Below are positions 52,736 through 54,771 of a stretch of DNA of 54,771 bases, one piece after another. Location: contig NZ_WWIR01000716.1 of NCBI RefSeq assembly GCF_009863025.1, positions 1 through 54,771 of the forward strand. Direction: 5' to 3'. Position 1 is the stretch's first letter. Each line of letters begins with the position of its first letter. The notes below the pieces were generated by a model, which saw only the letters and a list, made by a program, of their open reading frames with translations, was not told the origin of the DNA and searched no databases. A program made the translations under genes and the position numbers. The stretch is from Streptomyces sp. SID4985. Its GTDB lineage: Bacteria > Actinomycetota > Actinomycetes > Streptomycetales > Streptomycetaceae.

Positions 52736-53557
52736 TCAGGCGGTCGTGGTGCGGCGCCGGTTGGCGTACCAGACGAGGCCGGCCGTGGCCGCCGCCGCGC
52801 CCAGGGCCGCCATCGCGACGAGTGCGGGCCGCGGTGGCACCGAGAGCGCGGGCAGCCGCTGCTTGAGCCGGACCGGCTTGCGGAACTCCAGGACCGGCCA
52901 GCCGCGCGCGACCGCCTCGCGGCGCAGCGCGCGGTCGGGGTTCACGGCGTGCGGGTGGCCCACCGCCTGGAGCATCGGCAGATCGGTCACCGAGTCGCTA
53001 TAGGCGTGGCTGCGGTCGAGGTCGTACCCCTCGGACGCGGCCAGTTCACGGACGGCCTCGGCCTTGGTGGGGCCGTAGGCGTAGTACTCGACCTCGCCGG
53101 TGTAGCAGCCGTCCTCGCCGACGACCAGGCGTGTGGCCACCACGCGGTCGGCGCCGAGCAGTTCGCCGATCGGCTCCACCACCTCGGCGCCGGAGGTGGA
53201 CACGATTACCACGTCGCGTCCGGCGGCGTGATGGCGCTCGATGAGCGAGGCGGCCTCGTCGTAGATGATCGGGTCGATCAGGTCGTGCAGGGTCTCGGCC
53301 ACGATCTCCCTGACCTGCCGCACGTTCCAGCCGCGGCACAGCGTGGACAGATACTCGCGCATCCGCTCCATCTGGTCGTGGTCCATACCTCCGGCCAGGA
53401 AGACGAACTGGGCATATGCGGTGCGCAAGGCCGCCCTGCGGTTGATCAGTCCGCCTTGGTAGAAGGACTTGCTGAAGGTGAGTGTGCTCGACTTCGCAAT
53501 GACCGTCTTGTCCAGGTCGAAGAAGGCCGCTGCGCGGGGCAAGGAGTGGTTTTCCAC
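52736..53557 (-). CDS. HAD-family phosphatase (SerB/CicA-like) with C-terminal membrane anchor
   Basis: This protein has 273 residues from the GTG at 53557. HAD motifs are FFDLDKTVIAKSS (motif I), VVIVSTSG (motif II), GPTKAEAV (Lys) and YSDSVTDLPML (motif IV). A helical cap lies between motifs I and II. The last 35 residues form a membrane helix (ALVAMAALGAAAATAGLVWY) and a basic end. The GTG is preferred over an ATG four codons upstream because that ATG lies inside TATGCT, a -10 box placed seven bases before the GTG. The neighbouring 6C RNA and ssd genes match the mycobacterial arrangement. The substrate is unknown; phosphoserine-like or phospholipid compounds are possibilities. Confidence 0.92.
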   Translation of the reverse strand: MENHSLPRAAAFFDLDKTVIAKSSTLTFSKSFYQGGLINRRAALRTAYAQFVFLAGGMDHDQMERMREYLSTLCRGWNVRQVREIVAETLHDLIDPIIYDEAASLIERHHAAGRDVVIVSTSGAEVVEPIGELLGADRVVATRLVVGEDGCYTGEVEYYAYGPTKAEAVRELAASEGYDLDRSHAYSDSVTDLPMLQAVGHPHAVNPDRALRREAVARGWPVLEFRKPVRLKQRLPALSVPPRPALVAMAALGAAAATAGLVWYANRRRTTTA

Positions 53558-53564
53558 GACCCCG

Positions 53565-53570
53565 AGCATA
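53565..53570 (-). promoter_or_regulatory. -10 box TATGCT for the HAD gene (leaderless)
   Basis: TATGCT on the minus strand ends 7 nt before the GTG start, with CCTTAC about 17 bp further upstream as a possible -35. Confidence 0.55.
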
Positions 53571-53607
53571 GGCGCCCACCATTCGGCGTAAGGTGTGGCG
53601 CGTGGGT

Positions 53608-53636
53608 TTGCCTGAGAGGCCTCTCGGGTACACCAT
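53608..53636 (+). promoter_or_regulatory. Candidate promoter of the 6C RNA
   Basis: TTGCCT (53608-53613) and CACCAT (53631-53636) are separated by 17 bp, predicting a start near 53643. The 12-bp palindrome GAGAGGCCTCTC lies in the spacer and could be an operator. Confidence 0.4.
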
Positions 53637-53642
53637 GGAAGT

Positions 53643-53745
53643 CACGGATCGTTCGCGACCGTGCTAACCCGGTCCGGCTCCTCCCCCCCCGAGTCGGACC
53701 GTGGGGACGACCCCCGCTCTCCCCCCCGGCGGGGGTCGTCGCATG
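53643..53745 (+). ncRNA. 6C RNA (two hairpins with C-rich loops)
   Basis: Two adjacent hairpins each expose a run of cytosines. The first is CGGTCCGGCTC / GAGTCGGACCG (53670-53701) with eight C in its loop. The second is a perfect 12-bp stem, GACGACCCCCGC / GCGGGGGTCGTC (53706-53740), with seven C. This is the defining architecture of the actinobacterial 6C RNA (B11 in M. tuberculosis), which lies between a HAD gene and ssd there as it does here. The 6C loops are thought to bind G-rich ribosome-binding sites. The 5' end is inferred from the promoter; the 3' end is taken just after the second stem. Confidence 0.88.
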
Positions 53746-53787
53746 TCCAAGTGGGGTTTCTCCTTCCTTTTCCGGTGTGGATCCGGT

Positions 53788-53808
53788 GGCGGCCGAAGGC
53801 TGGCCGCC
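53788..53808 (+). terminator. Hairpin with T-rich tail downstream of the 6C RNA
   Basis: GGCGGCC and GGCCGCC form a perfect 7-bp stem with a 7-nt loop followed by GTTTCGT. It may be a second terminator for the small RNA. Confidence 0.5.
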
Positions 53809-53827
53809 GTTTCGTCATGCCCATGAT

Positions 53828-53846
53828 TGATTACGTACGGTAATCA
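53828..53846. promoter_or_regulatory. BldD-like palindrome upstream of ssd
   Basis: TGATTACGTACGGTAATCA is a perfect 7-bp inverted repeat with a 5-bp centre. Its core TTACGTACGGTAA fits the BldD consensus TNACNCWGNGTNA, except for two central positions. A second short palindrome ACACG-AAC-CGTGT lies at 53870-53882. BldD represses developmental genes, and ssd-type genes act in septation. Confidence 0.4.
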
Positions 53847-54152
53847 TCAGGGTGCTCTCTGGAAGTCGTACACGAACCGTGTGCGCGTCACTGGTTTGAG
53901 TGACGGAGATATTCACAGGCCCTTCGGCATCCACAGTTTTCGATCAAGATCCACATCATTTCCGGGTTCGCCGCATCGTGATTCCACCGCGCTCCGGAGC
54001 GGGCCGCTCGATGGCCTGATCGCAATGCCGGGGGCGCGTATGGCCGGTTCCTATCGGCCGTTCATATGGAGACCTTTACCGGTTCTCCACAACTTGGGGA
54101 ATCGCGTGGCCCGAGGGGACCGCGCGCACCACGCAGCGAAAGGGAATCCGCC
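53847..54152 (+). other. Leader/promoter region of the ssd-like gene
   Basis: This AT-richer spacer has no gene and contains the ACACG/CGTGT palindrome. AAAGGGA at 54139-54145 is the ribosome-binding site of the gene at 54153. I see no firm -10/-35 pair. Confidence 0.5.
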
Positions 54153-54771
54153 ATGACCGGAATCGTCACCCACGATCCGCCACCGACCGCCGGAGACCGG
54201 GCGGCCCGCCCGCTCATCGTCACCGAGGACGCCCTGCTCCTGGACGACCTGCTGCGCCTGTGCGCGGCGGCGGGCGCCACACCCGAGGTCCACCACTGCG
54301 TCCCCGACCTCGGCGGCTGGTCGGAGGCCCCGCTCGTGCTCGTCGGGGACGACGCCGCCCGCCGGGTGCGCGGGGCCGCGCGCCGCAGAGGAGTGGTGCT
54401 GGTGGGCCGTGACCAGGACGACCCCGACGTGTGGAAACGCGCCGTCGAGATCGGCGCCGACCACGTCCTGATGCTGCCCGACGGCGAGCAGTGGCTCGTC
54501 GACCGCATCGCCGACGTGGCCGAAGGAGTCGGCCGCCCCGCCCTCACCGTCGGGGTCATCGGCGGCCGGGGCGGTGCCGGGGCCTCCACCCTCGCCTGCG
54601 CCCTCGCCGTCACCTCCGCCCGCGAGGGCGTGCGCACCCTTCTGGTGGACGCCGATCCGCTGGGCGGCGGACTCGACGTGCTCCTCGGCGGCGAGAGCGC
54701 CGAGGGCCTGCGCTGGCCCGCCTTCGCCGCCTCGCGCGGCCGGGTCGGCGGCGGCGCCCTGGAGGAGTCCC
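54153..54771 (+). CDS. ssd: Ssd/CpaE-like septum-site-determining ATPase, 3' end outside the window
   Basis: The frame runs from an ATG with AAAGGGA upstream to the end of the window without a stop; 206 codons are visible. The first 110 residues form a receiver-like, non-catalytic domain (RPLIVTEDALLLDDLLRLCAAAG). Next is a MinD-type ATPase start with the deviant Walker A GGRGGAGASTLACALAV and TLLVDADPLGGGLDVLLGG. This matches the actinobacterial Ssd/TadZ proteins that head pilus (tad) operons and influence septum placement. Position after the 6C RNA agrees. Confidence 0.9.
   Translation, partial: MTGIVTHDPPPTAGDRAARPLIVTEDALLLDDLLRLCAAAGATPEVHHCVPDLGGWSEAPLVLVGDDAARRVRGAARRRGVVLVGRDQDDPDVWKRAVEIGADHVLMLPDGEQWLVDRIADVAEGVGRPALTVGVIGGRGGAGASTLACALAVTSAREGVRTLLVDADPLGGGLDVLLGGESAEGLRWPAFAASRGRVGGGALEES

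Overview
The window is high-GC actinobacterial DNA, almost certainly from a Streptomyces chromosome. The evidence is the strong G/C bias at third codon positions, the many GTG starts and ATGA/GTGA stop-start overlaps, and the frequent leaderless-looking promoters (TANNNT placed 6-7 nt before the start codon). The marker genes also fit: wblA, a Crp identical in size to the Streptomyces protein, a 6C RNA beside an ssd-type septum gene, and a MarP-like protease. From about 25 kb to the right end, the gene order matches my recollection of the conserved S. coelicolor block around SCO3557-SCO3580. That synteny is remembered, not checked.

Left arm (1-12 kb). Two copies of a DUF318-type permease plus TIGR03943-type partner pair flank an AhpD-like peroxidase. 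They are followed by a fluoride module: a candidate crcB riboswitch, then crcB, a DUF190 gene and a second crcB, all coupled by overlapping stops and starts. Next come a TetR regulator divergent from a CocE/NonD hydrolase, an LtrA-family membrane protein, a small membrane protein, an alpha/beta hydrolase and a nucleotidyltransferase-fold protein.

Middle region (12-25 kb, accessory-looking). It holds an aldo/keto reductase, a zinc alcohol dehydrogenase and another aldo/keto reductase, facing a divergent XRE/MmyB-type regulator. A stress-signalling cluster follows: two DUF5994 paralogues, a SpoIIE-type PP2C phosphatase and a STAS-GNAT fusion. Then come broken mobile-element genes: a 5'-truncated tyrosine integrase with an embedded LacI-type helix-turn-helix, and a truncated dCTP-deaminase-like gene. 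Last is an MFS exporter divergent from an HxlR regulator fused to a peroxiredoxin-like domain. The region ends at a tRNA-Pro(CGG). A 17-bp near-repeat of the tRNA 3' edge lies at 12.0 kb, so this may be a decayed integrated island.

Right arm (25-54.8 kb, conserved core). In order: Pr6Pr membrane protein, metallophosphoesterase, YqeY, class A penicillin-binding protein, wblA, two ArsA-type ATPases, DUF4177, RidA, NUDIX, metallo-beta-lactamase-fold hydrolase, nucleotidyltransferase, crp, nth, CoA-type NUDIX, MarP-like protease, epoxide-hydrolase-like protein, holin-like protein, nhaA, acetyl-CoA synthetase, a SulP-carbonic anhydrase fusion, a polysaccharide-deacetylase-like lipoprotein, a CooC/MinD-like ATPase, a degenerate Fic-like protein, a HAD phosphatase, the 6C RNA, and the start of an ssd/CpaE-like gene cut by the window end.

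Common themes are ion handling (fluoride, Na+/H+, possibly metals, bicarbonate), redox defence, and developmental or global control (WblA, Crp, 6C RNA, Ssd). The least familiar gene architectures are the HxlR-peroxiredoxin and STAS-GNAT fusions.
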